The translations under genes and the position numbers were made by a program. Shown here piece after piece: positions 1 to 8,114 of a stretch of DNA of 16,691 nucleotides; within the stretch, counting starts at the first letter, position 1, and every line of letters starts with the position of its first letter. The notes under the pieces are model-generated. The model made no database searches and had not been told where the DNA came from. It worked only from the letters and a program-made list of their open reading frames with translations. Source of the stretch: JBFYTX01 sp964442335 (GTDB lineage: Bacteria; Chloroflexota; Dehalococcoidia; Dehalococcoidales; RBG-16-60-22); the NCBI GenBank assembly GCA_964442335.1, contig CAYTZI010000035.1:1-16691 (forward strand), in the 5' to 3' direction.

Positions 1-2
1 GG

Positions 3-587
3 GGACTCAACCTGACGTGGGAGGTCAGGGACGGCATCGTCAACCACTCCAAGAGCAGCGAGGTCATCCTGGGTAAAGAATGGGGCGAGGTGGGCACGCG
101 AGAGGGGGAGGTCGTAAAGATATCGGACATGGTGGCGTATATCAACCACGACATCGGCGACGCGATACGGGCGGAAATACTCACCGAGAAAGACCTGCCG
201 CGCGACGCCATAAAAATACTCGGGGCTTCTCACTCGCAGCGCATCAATACCATGGTAACCGATATCATCAAAAGCTCGTGGGACGTGCGGAGCGATAAAA
301 AACTAAAGAGACCGGCGATAGTGATGAGCGCACCCGTCCTCGCCGCCGCCAACAGGCTGCGCGATTTCCTTTTCGAGAAGGTCTACACGCCGAGCACCGG
401 CCGCGAGGATGCCGAAAACGCCAAGAAGGCGGTACAATTTTTATACGAATATTTTACCAGACACGAGGAAAGACTGCCGCCGGAATACCGCGTCCACGCC
501 GACAGCGTCGAGCGGGGGGCGGTCGACTACATAGCCGGCATGACCGACCAGTACGCACTAAGGCTGGCGGCTGAGCTTAAAGTCTGA
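3..587 (+). CDS. dgt: dGTPase-like HD-domain triphosphohydrolase, C-terminal part (5' truncated by window)
   Basis: The frame is open from the first bases, so the gene starts before the window; 194 residues are visible. The opening segment GLNLTWEVRDGIVNHS matches the conserved stretch after the HD metal site in family-2 deoxyguanosinetriphosphate triphosphohydrolase-like proteins. The later segments DMVAYINHDIGDAIRA and GMTDQYA are also characteristic of that family, the latter close to the C-terminus. Family members hydrolyse dNTPs to deoxynucleosides and triphosphate in the cytoplasm, helping to control dNTP pools. The HD metal ligands themselves lie upstream and cannot be checked. The internal ATG at 90 is not the true start, because conserved family sequence continues upstream of it. 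The gene is followed by an 84-nt gap holding the mscL promoter, so it is probably a separate transcription unit from mscL. The family call is firm; exact substrate preference is unknown. Confidence 0.85.
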   Translation, partial: GLNLTWEVRDGIVNHSKSSEVILGKEWGEVGTREGEVVKISDMVAYINHDIGDAIRAEILTEKDLPRDAIKILGASHSQRINTMVTDIIKSSWDVRSDKKLKRPAIVMSAPVLAAANRLRDFLFEKVYTPSTGREDAENAKKAVQFLYEYFTRHEERLPPEYRVHADSVERGAVDYIAGMTDQYALRLAAELKV

Positions 588-605
588 ACCAACTGCGGCA
601 GTCCA

Positions 606-634
606 TTGATTTTCGCTTTCTTTAGTCTTATAAT
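606..634 (+). promoter_or_regulatory. sigma-70 promoter for mscL
   Basis: A TTGATT -35 box (606-611) is separated by 17 bp from a perfect TATAAT -10 box (629-634). Transcription would start near 641, giving a leader of about 30 nt that carries the mscL ribosome binding site. Confidence 0.65.
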
Positions 635-671
635 CAGTCGTTGCCTCTAAAAAAGAGGAAAGGAGGCCAAA

Positions 672-1127
672 ATGCTGAAAGACTTCAAGGCGTTCATCCT
701 CAGGGGAAATGTGGTGGACCTGGCCGTGGGCATCATCATCGGAGTGGCTTTCGGCGCCATCGTCTCCTCGTTCGTTAACGATGTCCTGATGCCGCCCATA
801 GGACTGGGACTGGGGAACATGGACTTCTCCAACCTGATAGTCGTCCTGAGGGAAGGCGCCACGCCCGGGCCGTACGCCTCGCTGGAAGCGGCCAAAGCGG
901 CCGGCGCGACTACAATTAACTATGGCGTATTTATAAACACCATCATCAATTTCCTGATAATAGCCGCGGTGGTCTTTTTCTTCGTGGTGCGGCCGATAAC
1001 CAGACTGCACGCGCGGAAACAGGCGGCGGAAGCCCCGGCGCCGGCGACCAAGGAATGCCCGTTCTGCTTTACCGCCATCCCGGCTAAAGCCACGCGGTGC
1101 CCGAACTGCACGAGCGAGTTGAAATAA
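672..1127 (+). CDS. mscL: large-conductance mechanosensitive channel MscL with C-terminal zinc ribbon
   Basis: This is a 151-residue inner-membrane channel that opens under membrane tension to release solutes during hypo-osmotic shock; MscL works as a pentamer. The N-terminal amphipathic helix (MLKDFKAFILRGN) and the glycine-rich first membrane helix (about residues 14-43, with NVVDLAVGIIIG and NDVLMPPIG) are canonical. A periplasmic loop (about 44-85) and a second membrane helix (about 86-108) follow. After an Ala/Pro linker, the tail carries C129-P-F-C132 and C143-P-N-C146, a small zinc-ribbon-like module that the Escherichia coli protein lacks. The start is set by AGGAGG at 661-666, 5 nt before the ATG. 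The gene has its own promoter and appears monocistronic; a 24-bp perfect palindrome lies 20 nt after the stop. Identity is secure; metal binding by the tail is inferred from the cysteines. Confidence 0.95.
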   Translation: MLKDFKAFILRGNVVDLAVGIIIGVAFGAIVSSFVNDVLMPPIGLGLGNMDFSNLIVVLREGATPGPYASLEAAKAAGATTINYGVFINTIINFLIIAAVVFFFVVRPITRLHARKQAAEAPAPATKECPFCFTAIPAKATRCPNCTSELK

Positions 1128-1133
1128 TAATAA

Positions 1134-1188
1134 CCTCTCCCCCTAATCCCCTCTCCGTTAACGGAGAGGGGAATTGAAAGGGGTGAGG
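1134..1188. repeat. 55-bp palindromic element (MITE/REP-like)
   Basis: The element begins with CCTCTCCCC (1134-1142) and ends with GGGGTGAGG (1180-1188), near-perfect terminal inverted repeats. Its core, 1148-1171, is a perfect 24-bp palindrome centred on GTTAAC with arms CCCCTCTCC/GGAGAGGGG. It could fold as a hairpin after mscL but lacks a following T-run, so it is not a classic intrinsic terminator. Its right end supplies the only purine-rich Shine-Dalgarno candidate for hisH. A longer relative lies at 1910-2118. Confidence 0.7.
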
Positions 1189-1198
1189 TAAATTAAAA

Positions 1199-1813
1199 AT
1201 GATTACCATCATCGATTATAACGCCGGGAATATCCGGAGCGTCCAGCGCGCCTGCGCCGAGGCGGGGGCCAAAGCCGTCATCACCAGCGACCCGGAAGCA
1301 GTCTTGAAAGCGGAGAAAATTATCTTCCCGGGGGTGGGGGCGGCGCCCAGCGCCATGGACTACCTGAAAAAGACAGGGCTGGACGCGGCGCTGACCAGCG
1401 CCTTCAGGTCGGGCATACCGATACTGGGCATCTGCATCGGCGCGCAGATAGTACTGGAAAGCTCCGAGGAAGGCGAACAGGAATGCCTGGGACTGATACC
1501 CGGTAAAACAGTGCGTTTCCGGCTAAAAGATAAAGCCCTGAAAATACCGCACATGGGCTGGAACGAGGTGCGGGTAGTCAAGGCCCATCCCCTGCTCAGG
1601 GGGATAAAGGGAGGGGACGAGTTCTACTTCGTTCACTCGTATTATCCGCAGCCCGCTGATAAAGCGAATATCTACGCGGTGACCGACTACGGCGGGGACT
1701 TCTGCTGCGCGCTGGGATACAAAAACCTGTTCGCGGTTCAGTTCCACGCGGAAAAGAGCGGGAGGCTGGGGCTGGAGCTTTTAGCACGATTTATCAAATG
1801 GGAAGGGAAGTAA
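1199..1813 (+). CDS. hisH: imidazole glycerol phosphate synthase glutamine amidotransferase subunit
   Basis: HisH (204 residues, normal length) hydrolyses glutamine and channels ammonia to HisF, which makes imidazole-glycerol phosphate and AICAR in histidine synthesis. It is a class-I glutamine amidotransferase. The oxyanion-strand motif FPGVGA is at about 43-48, the nucleophile elbow GICIGAQ carries C79, FVHSYY is at 144-149, and the FHAEKSG motif contributes H183 and E185, completing the Cys-His-Glu triad. GICIGAQ is a mild variant of the common GICLGMQ. The ATG at 1199 is preceded by GGGGTGAGG (1180-1188), part of the adjacent palindromic element. hisF follows on the same strand after a 426-nt repeat-rich gap. 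No other his genes are in the window, so the pair is separated from the rest of the pathway. Confidence 0.95.
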   Translation: MITIIDYNAGNIRSVQRACAEAGAKAVITSDPEAVLKAEKIIFPGVGAAPSAMDYLKKTGLDAALTSAFRSGIPILGICIGAQIVLESSEEGEQECLGLIPGKTVRFRLKDKALKIPHMGWNEVRVVKAHPLLRGIKGGDEFYFVHSYYPQPADKANIYAVTDYGGDFCCALGYKNLFAVQFHAEKSGRLGLELLARFIKWEGK

Positions 1814-1816
1814 TAA

Positions 1817-1870
1817 TCAAATCTCAAATTTCAAATTTCAAATCTCAAATTTCAAAAATCAAATCTCAAA
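1817..1870. repeat. AT-rich imperfect tandem repeat (TCAAATCTCAAATTT units)
   Basis: Alternating TCAAATTTC and AAATCTCAAA units repeat over about 54 bp directly after the hisH stop. The composition contrasts sharply with the GC-rich genes around it. The unit is not palindromic and no function is evident. Confidence 0.7.
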
Positions 1871-1909
1871 TAAAAAAAGGTATTGTTTGCATGTGGTTGA
1901 TTTATGGTA

Positions 1910-2118
1910 CTCACCCCCTTTATCCCCCTCTCGAACAGTTATATCTTATTATCCGGAAATCGTTTGTTCGAAAGGGGGAGAGAATTTGAGAGGGAGCTGC
2001 GCCCCCTCTCCCTTAAACTCCCCTCTCCAGCCAGAATTATCTTTGACAACCTCTCAATGTCTCTGGCTTGAGAGGGGTTCATCCTGAGGGGTTCACCCTG
2101 AAGGGATACAGGGGTGAG
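1910..2118. repeat. compound palindromic element with two internal hairpins
   Basis: The element starts with CTCACCCC (1910-1917) and ends with GGGGTGAG (2111-2118), a perfect 8-bp terminal inverted repeat. Inside are two imperfect hairpins: 1924-1937 pairs with 1965-1978 (13 of 14 positions, CCCCCT..CGAACA arms), and 2020-2035 pairs with 2062-2077 (15 of 16, CCCCTCTC.AGCCAGA arms). Flank sequence and arm style resemble the 55-bp element at 1134-1188, suggesting one family with variable internal sequence. No transposase is present. Confidence 0.6.
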
Positions 2119-2239
2119 GTTAGCACTGACAACCAAAAGCAGACAATAACAAAACAGGGATTAAACGAGATAAAGGAAAGTAATTCAAGACGTAATATTC
2201 TATTGCCTCAGATAATTATAAATTTGAACAAATAATCTT

Positions 2240-3019
2240 ATGTTAAGTAAAAGACTGGTTGTTTGCCTGGACGTCAGGCACGGGAAGCTCGCCAAGAGCA
2301 TAAAGTTCGTCGGGACGAAGGATATCGGCGAGCCGGTCGCCAAAGCCCGCCAGTACTACGAAGACGGGGTGGACGAGCTCATTTTTTACGACATCACGGC
2401 GTCGCGGGAGAACCGTGACATCATGATTGAGTTCGTCGAGCAGGCGGCCTCGCAGATTTTCATCCCCTTCTCCGTGGGCGGCGGCATACGCTCGGTGAAA
2501 GACGCCACCAAGCTCAGGAACGCCGGCGCGGAAAAGGTCAACGTCAACACCTTCGCCGTCAAGCGGCCGGAACTCATCAGCGAAATCGCCGACGCCATAG
2601 GGTCGCAGAGCGCCATCCTCTCGATGGACGTGCGACGGGTAAACCCGGCAAAGGATATACCATCCGGTTACGAAATCGTCATTAACGGCGGGACAACGCC
2701 CACCGGTGTCGACGCGCTGGGGTGGGCGAAAAAGGGGGAAAAGCTCGGCGCGGGAGAGCTGGTGATTAACTCCATCGACGCCGACGGCACCAAGGACGGC
2801 TATGAACTGAGGCTGACGCGGATGATAGCGGACGCCGTGGGCATACCGGTGGTGGCCTCGGGAGGGGCGGGAAAGCCGGAACACCTCTACGACGTACTCA
2901 CCAGAGGGCACGCCGACGCCGCGCTGGTGGCTTCCATAGTGCACTACGGGGAATACACCTGCCGGCAGCTTAAAGAGTACCTGAATAACCGCGGCATCAA
3001 GATGAGGATGAGTTATTAG
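2240..3019 (+). CDS. hisF: imidazole glycerol phosphate synthase cyclase subunit
   Basis: HisF is the cyclase (beta/alpha)8 barrel that combines ammonia from HisH with PRFAR to form imidazole-glycerol phosphate and AICAR. At 259 residues it has normal length. Both catalytic aspartates are at the usual positions: D11 in CLDV and D130 in SMDVRRV. Phosphate-binding segments are clear (FSVGGGIRS about 77-85; VVASGGAG in the C-terminal half), as are INSIDADGTKDGYE and DAALVASIVHYGE. The N-terminal segment KLAKSIKFVG diverges from the common VVKGVNF version and, from memory, is closer to a deltaproteobacterial-type HisF; a tree would be needed to show transfer. No Shine-Dalgarno sequence precedes the ATG and the upstream region is AT-rich. 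A polysaccharide-pathway paralogue (WbuZ-like) is less likely given the full catalytic set. Confidence 0.93.
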   Translation: MLSKRLVVCLDVRHGKLAKSIKFVGTKDIGEPVAKARQYYEDGVDELIFYDITASRENRDIMIEFVEQAASQIFIPFSVGGGIRSVKDATKLRNAGAEKVNVNTFAVKRPELISEIADAIGSQSAILSMDVRRVNPAKDIPSGYEIVINGGTTPTGVDALGWAKKGEKLGAGELVINSIDADGTKDGYELRLTRMIADAVGIPVVASGGAGKPEHLYDVLTRGHADAALVASIVHYGEYTCRQLKEYLNNRGIKMRMSY

Positions 3020-3051
3020 CTGTTAGCTGTTAGCTTTTAGCTATTAGTTTT
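3017..3051. repeat. 7-bp degenerate tandem repeat (TAGCTGT, five units)
   Basis: Units TAGCTGT, TAGCTGT, TAGCTTT, TAGCTAT and TAGTTTT follow one another, the first including the hisF stop codon TAG. It looks like slippage-type microsatellite expansion at the gene end. Confidence 0.65.
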
Positions 3052-3061
3052 TATATTTTCG

Positions 3062-3089
3062 CTGAAATTTAAGTAAAAAGTAGTATAAT
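3062..3089 (+). promoter_or_regulatory. promoter for the dnaG-rpoD operon
   Basis: CTGAAA (3062-3067, 4 of 6 matches to TTGACA) is followed after 16 bp by a perfect TATAAT (3084-3089). The predicted start is near 3096, only about 8 nt before the dnaG ATG, and no ribosome binding site exists in that space. Confidence 0.5.
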
Positions 3090-3103
3090 ATATATTTGTC
3101 ACC

Positions 3104-4852
3104 ATGAGCGCCATCGACGAGATAAAGCAGAAAATAGATATCGCCGAGATAATCGGGCAGTACACGACGCTGAAAAAGGCCGGCCGCAACCTGACGGCGC
3201 TGTGCCCGTTCCACAGCGAAAAGCACCCCTCGTTCTTCGTCTACCCGGAACAGCAGAGCTGGCACTGCTTCGGGGCGTGCAACACGGGCGGGGACGTCTT
3301 CGCCTTCATCATGAAAAAAGAGGGGCTGGACTTCGGGGAGGCGCTGAGGCTGCTCGCCAACAGGGCCGGCGTCATCCTGCCGGAGCGTCCGGGACTGGCG
3401 GAAAGAAAAGAGGAAAAAGAGGAGTTCTTTAAAGCCAACGAGGCCGCCGCGATGTACTACCACAACCTGCTGCTCAACTCGCCGGCGGCGGCCAAGGCCA
3501 AAAGCTATGTCGAGAAACGCGGGCTGACTCCGAAAACAATCGGGGAATTCCAGCTGGGGTACAGCCCGGACAGCTATGACGCCCTGAAGCAATACATGCT
3601 GGAAAAAGGCCACAGCGAAAAGACGCTAATCACCGCGGGGCTCCTCTATCAGGACGAAAACGGGAGGTCCTCGGACCGCTTCCGCGGCAAGCTGATGATT
3701 CCCATACACGATATCAAAGGGAGGGTAACGGGGTTCGGGGCGAGAGTACTCGACGACTCCGAGCCCAAGTACAAAAACTCCCCGCAGTCGCCAACGTTCG
3801 ACAAAAGCGGCACGCTATACGGCATCGACCACGCCGCCGCCGCCATAAGAAAGCTGGACAGGGCCATCATCATGGAAGGCTATATGGACGTCATCATGGC
3901 GCACCAGCGCGGCGTAAGTAACGCGGTGGCCTCCATGGGCACGGCCATAACGGAGTCGCAGGTAAATATACTGAAAAAACTCAGTAAAAATCTTATCTTG
4001 TCGCTGGACGCCGACGCCGCCGGCGAGGAAGCCATGCTCAGAATGGTCGGGTACGAGAACCTCCTTAGCGCCGAAATGCGGGTGGTATTGCTGCCGGAAG
4101 GCAGAGACCCGGACGAGGTCATCGGCGAGGACATCGGCCTGTGGCAGGAACTCGTGGACAGGGCCATACCGCTGACGGATTTCCTGTTCGAGAAAACCAC
4201 AGCCGGGCTGGACCTGACCACCGCCGGAGGCAAGTCCAAAGCCGTGGACGGGCTTTTACCGGTGGTGACCGAAATCAGCGACCCCATCCGGCAGGCCCAC
4301 TACCTGCAAAAGCTGGCGGGCCTGGTGCAGGTGGACATGAACACGATTAAGGTATCGATGAGCCGGATAAAGAGGCCGGGCGGTCGAACCGCCCGAAGAG
4401 AAGGGCAGGCAGTTCCAGTAAAACAGCGCCGCATCACGGCGTCCAGCAACCGCGAAGAGTACCTCCTGGCGATGCTGCTGCAAAATCCGGAACTGAAAAT
4501 CGACCTGGGAGAAATCTCGTCAGAATGTTTCCAGAACACGGAAAACCGCGAAATATTCAACGCCTGGAAAGAGAGCGGGGACGTGGTAAAATTTACAGAG
4601 AGGGTAGACCCCGCCATCCGGGAGCACGTGGAAGCCATCATGAACAAAATACTGCCGGGGGCGGGGAACAACATCGAGCAGCGGTGCGTCGACTGCGCCT
4701 GCGAACTGAAGAAAACATACCTTAAAAGCCTGGCGGCGCGTATCGCCGAGACGGGCGAGGTAAGAATAGAAATCCCCGAGCAGCTTAAAGAGCTGGACGC
4801 GCGCAAGAGCCAGAAGAGGAATCCTTCCTTGAAAGAAAGGATAAGGAGATAG
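3104..4852 (+). CDS. dnaG: DNA primase DnaG
   Basis: DnaG synthesises RNA primers at the replication fork in concert with the DnaB helicase. The 582-residue length is normal. The N-terminal zinc domain has C34-x2-H37 (CPFHSEKHPSF) and then WHCFGACNTGGD, giving C55-x3-C59. Most primases have C-x2-C (CFGCGxGGD), so this carries one extra residue in the knuckle. The catalytic core follows: substrate-binding basic segments (YSPDSYDALK, RFRGKLMIPI, GFGARVLDD), then the TOPRIM domain with the conserved glutamate in IIMEGYMD and the metal-binding SLDADAAG. A less conserved C-terminal region (about 445-582) is in the position of the helicase-interaction domain. The start lacks a Shine-Dalgarno sequence and lies just behind a -10 box. 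rpoD follows after 3 nt, with its ribosome binding site inside the dnaG end, forming the classical macromolecular synthesis pair. Confidence 0.97.
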   Translation: MSAIDEIKQKIDIAEIIGQYTTLKKAGRNLTALCPFHSEKHPSFFVYPEQQSWHCFGACNTGGDVFAFIMKKEGLDFGEALRLLANRAGVILPERPGLAERKEEKEEFFKANEAAAMYYHNLLLNSPAAAKAKSYVEKRGLTPKTIGEFQLGYSPDSYDALKQYMLEKGHSEKTLITAGLLYQDENGRSSDRFRGKLMIPIHDIKGRVTGFGARVLDDSEPKYKNSPQSPTFDKSGTLYGIDHAAAAIRKLDRAIIMEGYMDVIMAHQRGVSNAVASMGTAITESQVNILKKLSKNLILSLDADAAGEEAMLRMVGYENLLSAEMRVVLLPEGRDPDEVIGEDIGLWQELVDRAIPLTDFLFEKTTAGLDLTTAGGKSKAVDGLLPVVTEISDPIRQAHYLQKLAGLVQVDMNTIKVSMSRIKRPGGRTARREGQAVPVKQRRITASSNREEYLLAMLLQNPELKIDLGEISSECFQNTENREIFNAWKESGDVVKFTERVDPAIREHVEAIMNKILPGAGNNIEQRCVDCACELKKTYLKSLAARIAETGEVRIEIPEQLKELDARKSQKRNPSLKERIRR

Positions 4853-4855
4853 CCG

Positions 4856-6394
<1,539 letters not shown>

Positions 6395-6398
6395 AAGA

Positions 6399-6474
6399 AC
6401 AGTTCAATCCATCCCTCTTACCCCCTTCCTTTGTTGACAGTTCAATCCATCCCCCTGTCCCCCTTCCTTTGATA
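6399..6474. repeat. 38-bp tandem duplication downstream of rpoD
   Basis: Two copies (6399-6436 and 6437-6474) share ACAGTTCAATCCATCCC at the left and CCCCCTTCCTTTG at the right, differing at a few central bases. Only the second copy is followed by the complementary arm that makes the terminator hairpin. Confidence 0.75.
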
Positions 6475-6494
6475 AAGGAAGGGGGTATTTAAAG
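6459..6494 (+). terminator. hairpin terminator of dnaG-rpoD
   Basis: A perfect 12-bp stem, CCCCCTTCCTTT (6459-6470) with AAAGGAAGGGGG (6474-6485), encloses a 3-nt loop and is followed by TATTTAAAG. The T-run is weak, so this may be an imperfect intrinsic terminator or an mRNA-stabilising hairpin. Confidence 0.55.
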
Positions 6495-6543
6495 TAACTC
6501 TTGCTAGTTGGGGCAGCAGGGGATAAAAGGCCAGTACCATCTA

Positions 6544-6570
6544 GAGGCGAGAAGAACGCCGCCTCCTTTT
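6544..6570 (+). terminator. weak secondary hairpin with T-stretch
   Basis: GAGGCG (6544-6549) can pair with CGCCTC (6560-6565), followed by CTTTT. It lies in the convergent gap between rpoD and ffh and could act as a back-up terminator, but the stem is short. Nothing else recognisable lies between 6486 and 6683. Confidence 0.25.
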
Positions 6571-6683
6571 CCTCTCCAGTGGATTAAGGGGAATGGTAAC
6601 CTCACGGGCTAAGCCGCAGATGATACGAGGGCGGATTGGGTGGGAATAGATAACACACGAGGGGGTGGGGAAATTGATATACT

Positions 6684-8015
6684 TTATTCGAACATTCCCA
6701 TCATGTTTTTGGGGAGCTTGCCGCTCATGCCCATCTTCATGAGCTTCTGCATCTGAGCGAACTGGTTGAGAAGCTGGTTGACATCGTGGGTGGCGGTGCC
6801 GGAGCCGCGGGCGATACGCCGGCGCCGGGAGCCGCCGATAATGCCGGGGTTCTGCCTTTCCTGCGGGGTCATGGAGAGGACGATAGCTTCCACTTTCTTA
6901 AGCTGGGCTTCCTGAACGCCGTCGGGCAGCCTGCTGGCGATTTTAGAAATGCCCGGCAGCATCTCGGCGATCTGGGCGATAGGACCCATCTTACGGATAG
7001 ACTTAAGCTGCTCCAAAAAGTCCTCTAGATTGAAAGTATTGGACCTGACCTTCTTCTGGAGCTCCTGCGCCTTCTTTTCGTCGAGGGTCTTTTCAGCCTT
7101 CTCGATGAAAGTAAGGACGTCACCCATGCCCAGGATGCGCGAAGCAAGGCGGTCGGGATAGAACGGTTCGAAGGCGTCCAGCTTTTCGCCGATACCCATG
7201 AACTTGATGGGCACGCCGCTGACCCAGCGGATAGAGAGAGCGGCGCCGCCGCGGGCATCGCCGTCCATCTTGGTCATGATAAGGCCGGTAAGGGCTACTT
7301 TAGCGTGGAACTCCTCGGCGACGCGGACGGCGTCCTGGCCGGTCATGGCGTCCACCACCAGCAGGACCTCGACAGGCTTCAGCACCCTTTTTATCTTTTC
7401 CAGCTCCGCCATCAACTCCTCATCTATGTGGAGTCGGCCGGCAGTATCGACGATGACATGAGTAGCCGCTATTTTCTTAGCCTCGGCCATAGCGCGGGAG
7501 CAGATATCCCAGGCCGCAGCTTTGGGGTCCTCGCTGTAGACGGCAACATCGAGCTGTTTACCCAGAGTGACAAGCTGCTCGATGGCGGCGGGACGGCGGT
7601 TGTCCGCCGCGACCAGCAGGGGCTTCTGGCCGCCGTGCTTCAGCAGCAAAGCCAGTTTGGCGGCGGTGGTGGTCTTGCCGCTGCCCTGAAGGCCGACCAT
7701 CATGATGACGGCGGGGGGCTGGGAAACGGAAGCCAGCTTGCTCGAGGCGCCCTCGCCGAGGGTGTTGACCATCTCCTCGTTAACGATTTTAATCATCTGC
7801 TGGCCGGGCGAAAGGGATTCCATGACCTCTTTGCCGAGGGAGCGCTCCCTGACGCGACCGGTAAAGTCCTTGACGACCTTGAAATTGACATCCGCTTCCA
7901 GCAGAGCAAGGCGGACCTGGCGCAGGGCCTCATCGATGTCTTTTTCGGAGAGCTTGCCGCGGCTGCCTAATAAACGAAAGACGGCGTTGAGTTTTTCCGA
8001 GAGGACTTCAAACAT
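6684..8015 (-). CDS. ffh: signal recognition particle protein Ffh (SRP54)
   Basis: Ffh is the GTPase that, with SRP RNA, binds signal sequences of nascent membrane proteins and delivers ribosomes to FtsY. The 443-residue protein has the N-domain helical bundle (1-95) and a G domain with P-loop GLQGSGKTT (108-116), DTAGR (190-194) and TKMDG (248-252). The methionine-rich M domain (about 305-443) contains the RNA-binding segment SRRRRIARGSGT and a tail rich in methionine (QMQKLMKMGMSGKL). Most family members have DTYRPAA after VAA; here it is DNRRPAA, a small change near the G-domain insertion box. The gene converges on rpoD and diverges from the cupin gene. A strong promoter ends 8 bp upstream of the start codon and no Shine-Dalgarno sequence is present, so translation from a leaderless message is likely. 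No SRP RNA gene is visible nearby. Confidence 0.97.
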   Translation of the reverse strand: MFEVLSEKLNAVFRLLGSRGKLSEKDIDEALRQVRLALLEADVNFKVVKDFTGRVRERSLGKEVMESLSPGQQMIKIVNEEMVNTLGEGASSKLASVSQPPAVIMMVGLQGSGKTTTAAKLALLLKHGGQKPLLVAADNRRPAAIEQLVTLGKQLDVAVYSEDPKAAAWDICSRAMAEAKKIAATHVIVDTAGRLHIDEELMAELEKIKRVLKPVEVLLVVDAMTGQDAVRVAEEFHAKVALTGLIMTKMDGDARGGAALSIRWVSGVPIKFMGIGEKLDAFEPFYPDRLASRILGMGDVLTFIEKAEKTLDEKKAQELQKKVRSNTFNLEDFLEQLKSIRKMGPIAQIAEMLPGISKIASRLPDGVQEAQLKKVEAIVLSMTPQERQNPGIIGGSRRRRIARGSGTATHDVNQLLNQFAQMQKLMKMGMSGKLPKNMMGMFE

Positions 8016-8023
8016 ACGCTTTA

Positions 8024-8052
8024 ATTATAAGGGGAAAACGGGGGAGGGGCAA
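8024..8052 (-). promoter_or_regulatory. sigma-70 promoter for ffh, probably leaderless transcript
   Basis: Read on the minus strand, TTGCCC (8052-8047) is followed after 17 bp by a perfect TATAAT (8029-8024). The ffh ATG begins at 8015, so transcription would start within a base or two of the start codon. Confidence 0.6.
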
Positions 8053-8054
8053 AT

Positions 8055-8083
8055 TTATTCACGCAGCAAAAACGTGCTACAAT
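8055..8083 (+). promoter_or_regulatory. possible promoter for the cupin gene
   Basis: A good -10, TACAAT (8078-8083), lies 31 nt before the cupin ATG. The segment 17 bp upstream (TTATTC) is a poor -35. The divergent ffh promoter sits directly next to it, with the two -35 regions almost abutting. Confidence 0.35.
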
Positions 8084-8114
8084 ATGCCTATCAACATATG
8101 AAGGAGAACCAATC

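Larger units (their letters stand above)
1814..2239. other. repeat-filled gap between hisH and hisF
   Basis: This 426-nt stretch contains no convincing gene. It holds an AT-rich tandem repeat (1817-1870), a compound palindromic element (1910-2118), and about 120 nt of AT-rich sequence before hisF in which no good promoter was identified. Short open frames here translate the repeats and look spurious. Confidence 0.75.

Noticed and set aside
1817..1870. CRISPR-like array
   Set aside because: The repeat units are short, contiguous and lack unique spacers; no cas genes are in the window.
1798..1989. Small ORF overlapping the hisH end
   Set aside because: Its product (KSQISNFKSQISK pattern) is a translation of the AT-rich tandem repeat; no ribosome binding site of its own.
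1939..2136. Minus-strand ORF in the hisH-hisF gap
   Set aside because: It translates the palindromic element and has no independent support.
2243..2944. 233-residue minus-strand ORF
   Set aside because: It is antisense to hisF, which has complete catalytic motifs.
6486..6683. SRP RNA or other structured RNA next to ffh
   Set aside because: The conserved SRP core (GGTCAGGTCCGGAAGGAAGC-like) is absent and no tRNA-like cloverleaf was found.
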